This document shows, one piece after another, positions 25,616 to 34,256 of a stretch of 64,000 bases of DNA (its first letter is position 1; each line of letters opens with the position of its first letter). The translations under genes and the position numbers were made by a program. The notes beneath the pieces were generated by a model that searched no databases, was not told the DNA's origin, and saw nothing but the letters and a program-made list of their open reading frames with translations. The stretch is from Rossellomorea aquimaris (GTDB taxonomy: Bacteria > Bacillota > Bacilli > Bacillales > Bacillaceae_B): NCBI RefSeq assembly GCF_008180865.1, contig NZ_VTEX01000001.1, forward strand, positions 1,141,809 to 1,205,808, read 5' to 3'.

Positions 25616-26370
25616 TGAATGATATTGGAATTAATGTGGGTTACCGCATTCTGAAATATTATTTATGGCAGCAATTTTTCTTTCGCTTTCAAGTGAAACG
25701 GGAAAAAGAAAAGCTTTCCTACCATAAATTATCTCGTGCCCTAAAAGAGTTTGAAGAAGAAAAACCCACGCTACAACAAAAACATTTATTCGACTGTGAC
25801 TTTACCATATTCGACCTTGAGACAACGGGCTTTTTTCCGGAGGTAGGGGATGAAATCATCTCGATCGGAGCGGTTAAGGTTAAGGAAGGTAAAGTGCAAC
25901 GGAGAGATACATTCTACCAGGTCATCAATCCCCTTCAAACGGTGTCGAGGGATACGAAGCGATTTACAGGTCTGAGACGAAAAGACTTTCTGAATGGTGT
26001 TACGTTACCTATCGGACTGGAGCGATTTATTGAGTACAGTAAAGGAACGATCTTAGTCGCTCACCCAGCTAGTTTCGACATAAATTTTCTCCAAAAACGG
26101 ATTTATAAGTGGCAGCTCCCTTCATTTGATCCTGAATATGTCGACTCTTTTTCGCTTGCCAATGGATTATTGGAACGGGACGATTGCTACCTGGACTCCC
26201 TTGTAAAACGATTTGACATCGACTACAGGACACGGCATCATGCTCTGAATGACGCTATCATGACCGCCGAAATCTTTGAAGAGCTATTAAAAATCTGTTA
26301 TCAGCAAGAAGTTCACACGATAAAAGGATTGAATGAGTTTATACTGGAGGAGACAAGCTCGGGCTTTTAA
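25615..26370 (+). CDS. DEDDh 3'-5' exonuclease (DnaQ/PolC-epsilon-like)
   Basis: A 251-aa protein. Residues 60-235 form an RNase T/DnaQ exonuclease with ExoI FDLETTG, ExoII around VAHPASFDINFL and ExoIII HHALNDAIMTAE (His and Asp of DEDDh). A basic N-terminal helix region of about 55 residues precedes the domain. The start overlaps the stop of the DUF294 gene by one base, so the pair is translationally coupled, hinting that the nucleotide-sensing protein and the nuclease act in one process. Confidence 0.88.
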   Translation: MNDIGINVGYRILKYYLWQQFFFRFQVKREKEKLSYHKLSRALKEFEEEKPTLQQKHLFDCDFTIFDLETTGFFPEVGDEIISIGAVKVKEGKVQRRDTFYQVINPLQTVSRDTKRFTGLRRKDFLNGVTLPIGLERFIEYSKGTILVAHPASFDINFLQKRIYKWQLPSFDPEYVDSFSLANGLLERDDCYLDSLVKRFDIDYRTRHHALNDAIMTAEIFEELLKICYQQEVHTIKGLNEFILEETSSGF

Positions 26371-26405
26371 TCTGAACTCTTCCCTCCTGATAACTGATTA
26401 ATGAG

Positions 26406-26440
26406 AAAAAACGCTTGAGGAAATTACCTCAAGCGTTTTT
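26406..26440. terminator. Bidirectional terminator between exonuclease gene and proA
   Basis: AACGCTTGAGG / CCTCAAGCGTT with A6 before and T5 after. It serves the convergent genes. Confidence 0.88.
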
Positions 26441-26449
26441 CTATGTTGA

Positions 26450-27712
26450 TTATCGGATTTGTCCAGTTCCATGCATCATATACTTAACGGTTGTTAACGC
26501 TGGGAGCCCCATTGGTCCTCTGGCATGAAGTTTCTGTGTAGAGATTCCAATTTCAGCACCGAATCCCAACGCACCTCCATCAGTGAAACGAGTGGAAGCA
26601 TTATGATAGAGGGCGGCAGCATCAACGAGCATCATGAATTTCTTCGCTGTTTCTGTGTTTTCCGTGACAATCGCTTCTGAATGCTTTGTACCATATTGTT
26701 CGATGTGATCGACTGCTTCATCCAAAGAAGGTACAATTTTCACGGCAATATCCAGACTTAAATATTCATTTGCCCAATCTTCTTCTCCGGCAGGTTTCGC
26801 ATCTTCAATCGCTTCGACAACTTTTTCATCTCCGTGAATGGATACATTGTGCTCCTTAAGCTTTTCTACAAATGCACTCTTATTTTCTTTAAACCAGTCT
26901 TCATGCAAGATGACGGTTTCAGCTGCATTACATACCGCTGGACGGTCTGTTTTTGTATTGATGATTATGTTTAATGCTTTTTCCACTTGAGCTTCTTTGT
27001 CAATATAGATATGGCAGTTTCCTACTCCAGTCTCAAGGACAGGTACAGTTGCATTATTAACGACAGCATTGATTAATGCACCTCCACCGCGGGGAATCAG
27101 CACATCAATATACTCTTTCATCGTAAATAGCTCACCCGTTGCTTCTCGATCGGTTGTATTAATGAATTGTACTGCATCCTTAGGAATATCCGTTTTCTCA
27201 AGTGCTTCATGCATGACATCCACAATTGCTTTGTTCGAGGTAATGGCATTTGAACCACCTTTCAGGACAATGGCATTACCGGATTTTAGTGCTAATCCGG
27301 TTGCATCAACCGTTACATTTGGACGTGCTTCATAAATCATTCCAATTACCCCAAGAGGGACTGTTACTTTTTGAACTTGCAGTTGATTTTCAAGAGTCCA
27401 ATCGGATACTATTTGTCCAGTGGGATCTTCCAGGTCAGCTACTTGACGGAGACCACTTGCGAAATCTTCAACACGTTCTTTTGAAAGTGATAAACGATCC
27501 ATAAATGCAGCTTCGAAGCCCTTTTCTTTCCCTCTTTCAAGGTCTTTTTCATTTTGCTTTAGTATAGATTCGTAATTCGCCTCTAAATGATCGGCAAGTA
27601 TATGAAGGGCTTTATTTTTTTGGTCGGTAGTCAGCATACTCAGTGTTTTAGAAGCTTTCTTTGCTAGCATAGCTTGTTTTTTTACATCAGTTTTTTCTAT
27701 AGTTAAAGTCAT
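26450..27712 (-). CDS. proA: Gamma-glutamyl phosphate reductase
   Basis: A 420-aa enzyme that reduces L-glutamyl-5-phosphate to glutamate semialdehyde with NADPH in proline synthesis. The ATG at 27710-27712 (MTLTIEKTDVKK) follows an AGGAGG site; the open frame upstream is not translated. Family markers: PLGVIGMIYEARPNVTVDA, GNAIVLKGGSNA, the catalytic-Cys segment TDRPAVCNAAETVILH and a FGAEIGISTQKLHARGPMGL C-terminus. It lies 74 bases after proB on the same strand. Confidence 0.96.
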   Translation of the reverse strand: MTLTIEKTDVKKQAMLAKKASKTLSMLTTDQKNKALHILADHLEANYESILKQNEKDLERGKEKGFEAAFMDRLSLSKERVEDFASGLRQVADLEDPTGQIVSDWTLENQLQVQKVTVPLGVIGMIYEARPNVTVDATGLALKSGNAIVLKGGSNAITSNKAIVDVMHEALEKTDIPKDAVQFINTTDREATGELFTMKEYIDVLIPRGGGALINAVVNNATVPVLETGVGNCHIYIDKEAQVEKALNIIINTKTDRPAVCNAAETVILHEDWFKENKSAFVEKLKEHNVSIHGDEKVVEAIEDAKPAGEEDWANEYLSLDIAVKIVPSLDEAVDHIEQYGTKHSEAIVTENTETAKKFMMLVDAAALYHNASTRFTDGGALGFGAEIGISTQKLHARGPMGLPALTTVKYMMHGTGQIR

Positions 27713-27785
27713 CAAATACCTCCTGTTTTTTTGAAAAAGAATTCTACCGGATTGTGCAGGGGAAGAATGAGACAAACTCCTTCTT

Positions 27786-28901
27786 TTATACTCCTACTGG
27801 GATGGGTAAATCAACATGACATACTAGTTGGTCAATTTCGACTGCGATTTGATCAGCTTTGATGTCTGTAGGATTTTTCAGTTGTCCTGAACGGAAATTG
27901 ACCATTCCCAAACCAATTTCTTCATTTCGATTATCAAGGATTCGCACCACTGCACCTTTATTAAATCGGCCTTTTACAGTATAAATATCATCAATTGTTA
28001 AGCTTTCTTTTTGTTCCAGAATACGGTCTTTCGCATCTGAATCGATGGTGATTTCACCTTCGGGACCTGAGTTGAACGCAATCCATTGCTTTTTGGAATC
28101 AAGGTTTACGGAATCTTCTGCCGTTTCAAAGTACGTCCCTTTTGCTGTATGTTGGACAGCATCGTAAATAACATCTGAGTTTCCTGATTTACCTAGAAAC
28201 GCAGGAATTCCAGAAGCCATTGTGATCTTAAATGCATCGATTTTCGATCTCATTCCACCAGTTCCTACAGAACTTCCAGGCTCTCCTGCCATGTCTTCGA
28301 TATCTTCAGTAATTTCCGTTACGCTTTCTAGCAGTTCAGCATCTGGATTTTTACGTGGATCAGAATCATACAGTCCGTCAATATCAGATAGAATGATGAG
28401 TTGATCAGCATCCACTAATGCCGCAACTTTGGCAGACAGGGTATCATTGTCTCCAAATTTCAGTCGATCAACCGTTACTGTATCATTTTCATTGACAATT
28501 GGGATGATCCCTCTTTCAAGCAGGACATTGATTGTATTTCTTGCATTGTTATATCGGTCTTCATCAGAAAAATCACTACGAGTGATCAGAATTTGAGAAG
28601 CCACGTATCCGTTGGAAATTAACAGATCGGAATACGCTTCAATCAATAGTCCTTGACCAATAGCTGCTGCTGCCTGCTTCTCCGGAAGAGAGCTAGGACG
28701 TGTTAAACATCCTAGTTTACGATAACCGGCAGCGACGGCACCTGATGAAACAAGCAATACTTCATGGCCATCATCCTTTAAACGGACAACTTCATCTACA
28801 AGGCGTTCCAGTTTTCTACGACTCATTTCTCCATGCAGGCTTGTTAATGAACTACTTCCAATCTTGATTACGATACGTTTCTTCTGATTATTTTGGGACA
28901 T
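27786..28901 (-). CDS. proB: Glutamate 5-kinase
   Basis: A 371-aa protein that phosphorylates glutamate in the first step of proline synthesis. It has an amino-acid kinase domain (KIGSSSLTS, LLVSSGAVAAG, PIVNENDTVTVDRLKFGDND, GTGGMRSKIDAFKIT) and a C-terminal PUA domain (about 278-365). A terminator-like hairpin lies just upstream, between proC and proB. I see no T-box leader, unlike some Bacillus proline operons. Confidence 0.96.
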   Translation of the reverse strand: MSQNNQKKRIVIKIGSSSLTSLHGEMSRRKLERLVDEVVRLKDDGHEVLLVSSGAVAAGYRKLGCLTRPSSLPEKQAAAAIGQGLLIEAYSDLLISNGYVASQILITRSDFSDEDRYNNARNTINVLLERGIIPIVNENDTVTVDRLKFGDNDTLSAKVAALVDADQLIILSDIDGLYDSDPRKNPDAELLESVTEITEDIEDMAGEPGSSVGTGGMRSKIDAFKITMASGIPAFLGKSGNSDVIYDAVQHTAKGTYFETAEDSVNLDSKKQWIAFNSGPEGEITIDSDAKDRILEQKESLTIDDIYTVKGRFNKGAVVRILDNRNEEIGLGMVNFRSGQLKNPTDIKADQIAVEIDQLVCHVDLPIPVGV

Positions 28902-28920
28902 TCAATCACTCCTAGTAAAA

Positions 28921-28962
28921 AGGTCCGTCCCACGCCCCTCTTTATGTGTGTAGGGACGGACT
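28921..28962 (-). terminator. Terminator between proC and proB
   Basis: GTCCGTCCC / GGGACGGAC stem; on the minus strand it runs into CCTTTTTAC just before the proB ribosome binding site. It ends the proC transcript and may limit read-through into proBA. Confidence 0.75.
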
Positions 28963-29019
28963 TGTATTTCTTGTTTGGTTGGTATTAGTTATTTGGGGTG
29001 TTTAGGATTCGATGTTTGT

Positions 29020-29865
29020 TTAGCTAGTTACTAATTGTTTGGACTGTAAGGATGAGCTTATTTCTTTCGATCGTTTTTCTGCTCCCTTGACAGCTTCTGA
29101 GATAGCCTTACCTCCGCCGAACTCTGCTAGTGCATCCAGTCCTGCAGCTGTAGTACCATTTGGGGATGTTACATTCTCTCTAAGTTGAGTTGGTGATTCT
29201 TCACGCTCAAGCATCATTTTGGCTGCACCGAAAATGGTTTGAGCTCCGATTTTACGTGCTAATTCAGGATCTAATCCGGCTTCGGCACCTGTCTTTTCAA
29301 TGTGTTCCATTAAATAGTAAAAGTATGCCGGGCCACTGCCTGCAATGCCCGTGAAAATATCCATCTGACCTTCTTCAATCACGAACACTTCACCAATGCT
29401 CGATAATAACGCTTTTGCATTTTCCATATCTTCTCTTGAAGTAAAGCGACCTGCACTTATGGCTGTAGCAGATTCTTTCAACATACTTGACGTATTTGGC
29501 ATAACTCGGATAACAGGCTGACCTGCAGGTAATTGCTCTTCCATATGAGAAGTAGTGATTCCTGCCAGAACCGACATAATCACTGTATCGTTTCTTACTA
29601 AGTGATTAATTGAATCTAATGCTTTATCAATATCCTTCGGTTTCATTGCGAGAATAAGAATATCTATCTCATTAAAGGGTAGATCATCTTTTGTTAAAGC
29701 TGTTACATCGTATTTCTCTTTCATTTCCTGAAGTCTTCCTTGATTGCTTCGATTAGAAACAATAATTTGTTCTGATGGGATCTTTCCGCTTTGTACAGTA
29801 CCTGAAATCATTGCTTCCGCCATGTTTCCTGCACCTAGAAAAGCAATCGTTTTATGTTTTAACAA
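29020..29865 (-). CDS. proC: Pyrroline-5-carboxylate reductase
   Basis: A 281-aa NAD(P)H enzyme for the last step of proline synthesis. The N-terminal Rossmann fold has FLGAGNMAEAMISG; PNTSSMLKESATAIS and the signature GSGPAYFYYLMEHIEKTG with TVSPNGTT-like VTSPNGTTAAGLDALAE complete the match. It is upstream of proB on the same strand. The roughly 450-base region before it (29866..30320) contains a cre-like box and the end of the LCP transcript but no gene I can support. Confidence 0.95.
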   Translation of the reverse strand: MLKHKTIAFLGAGNMAEAMISGTVQSGKIPSEQIIVSNRSNQGRLQEMKEKYDVTALTKDDLPFNEIDILILAMKPKDIDKALDSINHLVRNDTVIMSVLAGITTSHMEEQLPAGQPVIRVMPNTSSMLKESATAISAGRFTSREDMENAKALLSSIGEVFVIEEGQMDIFTGIAGSGPAYFYYLMEHIEKTGAEAGLDPELARKIGAQTIFGAAKMMLEREESPTQLRENVTSPNGTTAAGLDALAEFGGGKAISEAVKGAEKRSKEISSSLQSKQLVTS

Positions 29866-30093
29866 TCATATCCACTCCTCTTCCTACATTATTTTTCGGG
29901 TTTTTAATCGTACATTCAATGTTTAAGTTTAATATTAAATATGAAAGAATTGTTTGTTGTTAAATTTCCTGGTTAATGTGTCTAAAAACCTTTGTTGTCG
30001 TGTGTTTGTTCACAACGTTTATAATCGTAACATGCTGGTATATGATATCAAGGGCAATAAAGGAAGTAGTTAGGAATTAGCCGAAATACGAAG

Positions 30094-30107
30094 TGGAAGC
30101 GTTATCA
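30094..30107. promoter_or_regulatory. Cre-like box in the proC upstream region
   Basis: TGGAAGCGTTATCA differs from the CcpA consensus TGWAANCGNTNWCA at one position. It lies about 230 bases before proC in an otherwise gene-free stretch (29866..30320). Confidence 0.45.
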
Positions 30108-30282
30108 TTACCATTTATGTTAGTCAGATTCCTTCTAAAGGCTATATATTGGCTCAGAGAGCGTATAATCAGAATTTTTACTTTTGCTTTACTGCTTGAA
30201 TGAGAGTCGATTTTTCCAACACATACTGTCAGGTCAGTTCTTATCGATGTATTCATTCCTACTTCCCACTCGTCAAAAAAAA

Positions 30283-30310
30283 CCCGTTAAGCATTTTTCA
30301 GCTTTACGGG
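30283..30310 (-). terminator. Terminator of the LCP-family gene
   Basis: CCCGTTAAGC / GCTTTACGGG stem (one mismatch), followed by T8 on the minus strand. Confidence 0.85.
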
Positions 30311-30320
30311 CTTTATAAAT

Positions 30321-31274
30321 TCATTCAGTTGTAACTTCGTCTGAGCTCTTACCATTAAGAAAATCTTTCAGAGCTTGTATATTTTCTTCAAAATTAATAT
30401 CAAGTACAGATCCTACACCGCTATAGCTGCCAAAACCATACGACCCTTCAACTGGAATGGTGAGCTTATCCATATCACTGCTATTACTCAACAGGATATC
30501 TTTAGCGATGGAAATTTGATCAAGCTTACTCATATTTGTCTGAATATAGGGTTGAATGGATCCCGCCATTTTAGGAAGCTTTGTCACTCCACCTATTGAG
30601 AGGACCTCATCTTTAAGAGCATTTATGACTTTTTGTTGTCTTTCAACCCTGCCAAAGTCTCCCTCTGCATCAGCACGGAACCTTGCATACCCCAATAATT
30701 CTTTCCCATTTAAGTTTTGAACACCAGGCTGAAGGGAAACGCCAATGTTTTCCGACATCGCCTTTTCCACATCCATTTCAATTCCATCAGGTGCCAATAC
30801 ATCAACGGATTGTTCAAATCCTTTGAAGTCGACTACCATGAAATATTGAATATCAATATCGAAGTTGTGTTTGATGGTCTTTCTGAGCAATTCTGGTCCA
30901 CCTAAATAAAATGCTGTATTCAGCTTATAGTTTTGGTATCCCGGTATTTCAACATATATATCCCTCATAAAGGAAACGAGTTTGGTTTCATTTGTTTTCG
31001 GATCGATCTGTGCGAGCATCATCGTATCGGTCCTGGATTTCTCCTCGCCTCTGCTGTCGACTCCCAATAGCAGTACGTTTACCTTACCGTCCTTATCTTT
31101 CACACCATTGAATGTATAATCTTCTTGAAGCTTATCGTCTCCAGCCATTTTATATCCGCTATAAAATTGAAACCCTGCATAACCGAGTAAACTAAATATA
31201 AGTAATAATAATACCAATATCACTTTTCTTCCGCGTTTTTTCTTTTTAGACTTGCGATCTAATCGTGAATCCAT
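30321..31274 (-). CDS. LytR-CpsA-Psr (LCP) family cell-wall ligase
   Basis: A 317-aa type II membrane protein. The ATG at 31272-31274 follows AGGTGAAGAA. A basic start (residues 1-17, KSKKKKRGRK) precedes one transmembrane helix (18-38). The extracellular LCP domain shows NVLLLGVDSRGEEKSRTDTM, SFMRDIYVEIPGY and YARFRADAEGDFGRVERQQ. LCP enzymes attach wall teichoic acid or other glycopolymers to peptidoglycan. The neighbouring genes do not reveal its polymer. Confidence 0.93.
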   Translation of the reverse strand: MDSRLDRKSKKKKRGRKVILVLLLLIFSLLGYAGFQFYSGYKMAGDDKLQEDYTFNGVKDKDGKVNVLLLGVDSRGEEKSRTDTMMLAQIDPKTNETKLVSFMRDIYVEIPGYQNYKLNTAFYLGGPELLRKTIKHNFDIDIQYFMVVDFKGFEQSVDVLAPDGIEMDVEKAMSENIGVSLQPGVQNLNGKELLGYARFRADAEGDFGRVERQQKVINALKDEVLSIGGVTKLPKMAGSIQPYIQTNMSKLDQISIAKDILLSNSSDMDKLTIPVEGSYGFGSYSGVGSVLDINFEENIQALKDFLNGKSSDEVTTE

Positions 31275-31441
31275 TTCTTCACCTACTTTTATGACATTCA
31301 TGAATTACTGATGATAGTATGAAATAGTACTCTATTCGAATGAAATTGACAATCAAAGAATCTTGGATGAACTAACACATTTCTCCATACCATTTGAAAG
31401 TATATTTTATCACAAATATCCATAAAAGTATTTATTTGTTC

Positions 31442-32161
31442 CTACCACTGCAAATCGAGTGAATGGAAGAAATCATTTGTAAGGTCTTTTACATCAAGCT
31501 CCTCCGCTTTTCTGTATGAAATGATGAATGAAGTAGAAGGCCCGCTGGATTTGTCCAAGTCTTGAGTTGAAGTGACATTCTCTCTTCTTAAAGGCTTCCC
31601 TGATAAGAGAGAAAGTTCATGAAGAACGCCTTTAGAGCCGACTGGCATTATATCGATGATAGATGAGTGATGAACACAATTCATAAATAGAGATAATGGA
31701 GCGATGAATGTATGTTGGTCTATCACTTCATTTCCTACCAAGGGGGTTCCGATAAGCGCATAAGCAAGATTTGAACAAGAGGAAATGGGACTTTTCTTGT
31801 TTCTCATGCCAATACACGTAACTCCAATGGCCGATTGATTAAGACTGATATTCGATTCAGTGCTCCCTGTAATAGGAATACCATCCAGGTTCATTTCACT
31901 TAATCCTTTTTTCACACCACTGCAATACTGATCCCATACAGCCTCACTTGTAAAGTTCAGTAATTGAATAGCTTTGAGCCTTGCCCCCACGGCCAAACAT
32001 TCCATCACTGCTACACGGAAACAGTAATAACCCACTGTCTCAGGATCCGCAAGGACTACATCTTCTTCCTTATTTCCAATCCCTCCGCTGCAATCAGAAG
32101 CCAGTATCAGCTCTTCCTGATCTGAAATTGAAATGGATATAACATCTCGAAGCTTGGTCAT
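31442..32161 (-). CDS. cblS: Alpha-ribazole kinase (CblS-like, AIR-synthase/ThiL fold)
   Basis: A 239-aa protein of the PurM/ThiL/HypE ATP-binding fold: LASDCSGGIGNKEEDVV at the N-terminus, ADPETVGYYCFRVAVMEC and ITGSTESNISLNQSAIGVTCIG. It is the last gene of the B12 operon and overlaps the preceding S-component gene by four bases. In Geobacillus and Listeria, CblT imports alpha-ribazole and CblS phosphorylates it to alpha-ribazole phosphate, replacing CobT. The same pairing and context support that assignment here. Confidence 0.85.
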   Translation of the reverse strand: MTKLRDVISISISDQEELILASDCSGGIGNKEEDVVLADPETVGYYCFRVAVMECLAVGARLKAIQLLNFTSEAVWDQYCSGVKKGLSEMNLDGIPITGSTESNISLNQSAIGVTCIGMRNKKSPISSCSNLAYALIGTPLVGNEVIDQHTFIAPLSLFMNCVHHSSIIDIMPVGSKGVLHELSLLSGKPLRRENVTSTQDLDKSSGPSTSFIISYRKAEELDVKDLTNDFFHSLDLQW

Positions 32162-32643
32162 GCGGTTTCCCCCCTATTCACTTTTGAATGCAGAGGAGGA
32201 TACAAGAAGTGTGCTACCGTTAAATTAATGAAACTGGCTATTAATAATGAAGGAATAATAGCATAGTAAAATGAAGGATTAAGGATGAATATAAATGGAA
32301 TTCCTGCTAGTAGACCGTTTCCTATAAAAAACAGAATGGCTGCAAGTACCCTTTTTCCTTTCGCAAACACATATCCAAATATCCATACAAAGAAGGCCAT
32401 TTCAATAGCAATGAGAACATGAAACGGTCCCAACGGGAAACCAACGTATAAGCTTGATAGTAAGTGTCCTCCCCCTGCAACGATTGCACCCCATCTCCGA
32501 TTGTAAAGGGATGCAATTAATAGTGCAGGCATACTATCTAAAGCAATCGTCCCAATTACAGCAGGTATCTTTACCATTCCACCGATCGCAGAAAAAGCCA
32601 TAAACAAGGAAAGTAATAAAAGAGTCCTAAGATTACTTTTCAT
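32158..32643 (-). CDS. cblT: Alpha-ribazole ECF-type transporter S component (CblT-like)
   Basis: A 161-aa membrane protein with about five hydrophobic helices, starting at the ATG at 32641-32643 that overlaps the end of the adenosyltransferase gene. The pattern LLLSLFMAFSAIGGMVKIPA and GAIVAGGGHLLSSLYVGFPL fits S components of ECF transporters. Position directly before the CblS-like kinase identifies it as the likely alpha-ribazole importer. Energising ECF subunits are not encoded in this window. Confidence 0.83.
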   Translation of the reverse strand: MKSNLRTLLLLSLFMAFSAIGGMVKIPAVIGTIALDSMPALLIASLYNRRWGAIVAGGGHLLSSLYVGFPLGPFHVLIAIEMAFFVWIFGYVFAKGKRVLAAILFFIGNGLLAGIPFIFILNPSFYYAIIPSLLIASFINLTVAHFLYPPLHSKVNRGETA

Positions 32644-33223
32644 TTTTTTTCTGAACTTTACCTGTTGAAAATACGTTTGCGCTGCGAATGTATTCAACAT
32701 CTTTTACATTACAACGATAATTGATCACACGTGCTAAGGCAAAAAAGTAGTCGGATAATCGATTGATATACTGCAATGTCACAATAGGAAAGTCCTCGTC
32801 CGTTTTTGAAAGCGAAACCATGATTCTCTCTGCTCTTCTTGTAACCGTCCTAGCTATGTGAATACTTGATGAAGCTTTCACACCTCCTGGTAAAATGAAC
32901 TTCTCAAGTGGAGGCGCTTCCTTCGTAAACCTATCAATCTTCTCCTCCAACGTCTTGACGGATTGAGTTTGAAGTTTGATTTTTCTATGCTTAGAAACGT
33001 TGGATAGATCACCGCCACAATCAAATAGTTCATGCTGAATCGTCTCTAAATCCTGTAGGACATCCTGAAAACGCTCGACATCCAGTTCTGAAACGGCTTG
33101 CCCAACAAAAGAATTCACTTCATCCAATGTACCATATGCTTCGACACGAATATCATCTTTATCTACTCTTCCACCGATTAAACTTGTTTGACCTTTATCA
33201 CCAGTTCTTGTGTAAAGCTGCAT
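32633..33223 (-). CDS. pduO: PduO-type ATP:cob(I)alamin adenosyltransferase
   Basis: A 196-aa protein beginning MQLYTRTGDKGQTSLIGG at the ATG at 33221-33223, preceded by AAGGAGAGGG. PduO markers: RVEAYGTLDEVNSFVG, FILPGGVKASSSIHIARTVTRRAER and YINRLSDYFFALAR. It adenosylates cobalamin or cobinamide so that downstream assembly enzymes can use it. A C-terminal tail of about 20 residues follows the core and overlaps cblT. Confidence 0.94.
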   Translation of the reverse strand: MQLYTRTGDKGQTSLIGGRVDKDDIRVEAYGTLDEVNSFVGQAVSELDVERFQDVLQDLETIQHELFDCGGDLSNVSKHRKIKLQTQSVKTLEEKIDRFTKEAPPLEKFILPGGVKASSSIHIARTVTRRAERIMVSLSKTDEDFPIVTLQYINRLSDYFFALARVINYRCNVKDVEYIRSANVFSTGKVQKKNEK

Positions 33224-33237
33224 ACTTACCCTCTCCT

Positions 33238-33675
33238 TTATCCTTTTAGCGATGTAGCAAGGCCGTACCAAACCAGCCATACTTGCTTAGACATTTTCGC
33301 CAGATCTTGATAAACCCATCCTGTCATATCCCGCCATTCCCTGGATAGCTTTTCCATTGGGACAATTCCTTTCCCGACCTCTGAACCTATCCAGATCACT
33401 CTACGATCAGGGTCTTCTTCTTCCCACTGCTTTAAGGTTTGCATCAAAATTGTAAAAGACTTTCTGACTTCGGAATCATTATTTAAAATGGTTGATCGAA
33501 TTCCATACTCAAGTCCCTCTATTACGATGACAGAGTTTGAAAAGTTGATATCATCCAAATGAATCCTTTCTCCACTAAATAATGGAATCCAGGTTGCATC
33601 AGTTTCTTTAAGATTAAAATGGGTTTTCACCCATATGCTTTTCCCATTAAAGGAACCTCCCGTAACGAAGTACAT
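33238..33675 (-). CDS. Divergent CobU-like nucleotide-binding protein (second copy)
   Basis: A 145-aa protein starting at the ATG at 33673-33675 after GGAGG. It carries a CobU-type P-loop variant (GGSFNGKS, 6-13) and the CobU C-terminal motif EVGKGIVP (99-106) followed by WRDMTGWVYQDLAKMSKQVW. The central RIxxHxxxRP segment, whose His accepts GMP in CobU, is missing. It may keep cobinamide-kinase activity only, or help the first CobU copy encoded upstream. Overlaps the cobC end. Confidence 0.75.
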   Translation of the reverse strand: MYFVTGGSFNGKSIWVKTHFNLKETDATWIPLFSGERIHLDDINFSNSVIVIEGLEYGIRSTILNNDSEVRKSFTILMQTLKQWEEEDPDRRVIWIGSEVGKGIVPMEKLSREWRDMTGWVYQDLAKMSKQVWLVWYGLATSLKG

Positions 33676-34256
33676 GTTTGATTCCTCCAATCATTTTCTG
33701 TCTTCCATACCATTTCATACCCTTCTCCATGGTTGACCTTCCATTCCCAAAACGTTCTGTGAACATGTCCAGGAGATAAAGAAGTTAATAGATGTCGAAT
33801 GACTCCACCATGAGTAATAACGGCGTACCGCTTCCCATTGTGCTCTTCTATCTGGGCAACGATCTGTGCCCAGGCTAAATCGACTCGTTTTCCAAATTGT
33901 TCTATCCCTTCTCCATTTGGTGGAGAAATGGATGGGTCCAATAACCATTCTTGATAAGCATTGTCATCCTTTAAGCTCTCATAGGTTAGACCTTCCCAGC
34001 CTCCAAAGTGTATCTCTCTTAAAAGGGATGAAGAGATTAATGGAGCATGAGGAAACAGAAAATGAGCGGTTTCTAAACAGCGATTAAGATCACTCGAAAA
34101 GCATCGTTCATACTCTTCAAAAAAAGTATTTCGCCTTTTAAGTAATTCGATTCCTTTTCGAGATAAACTGGAATTGGTCCAGCCGAGGTATTTCCCTTTC
34201 TCATTTTCCTCTGTTAAACCATGGCGAATACATGCAATAACCATATAGTCATCCAT
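33627..34256 (-). CDS. cobC: Alpha-ribazole phosphatase (CobC-like, histidine phosphatase family)
   Basis: A 209-aa histidine phosphatase with the RHG motif (CIRHGLTEEN, phospho-His near residue 12), SSDLNRCLETAHFL, the LREIHFGGWEGLTYE segment that marks the CobC/PhpB group, and VITHGGVIRH. It removes the 5'-phosphate from adenosylcobalamin 5'-phosphate or alpha-ribazole phosphate at the end of nucleotide loop assembly. It overlaps both neighbours in the operon. Confidence 0.88.
   Translation of the reverse strand: MDDYMVIACIRHGLTEENEKGKYLGWTNSSLSRKGIELLKRRNTFFEEYERCFSSDLNRCLETAHFLFPHAPLISSSLLREIHFGGWEGLTYESLKDDNAYQEWLLDPSISPPNGEGIEQFGKRVDLAWAQIVAQIEEHNGKRYAVITHGGVIRHLLTSLSPGHVHRTFWEWKVNHGEGYEMVWKTENDWRNQTCTSLREVPLMGKAYG

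Noticed and set aside
28902..30320. T-box leader expected upstream of proline genes
   Set aside because: I searched for the AGGGTGGNACCGCG-type element on the minus strand before proB and proC and found none.
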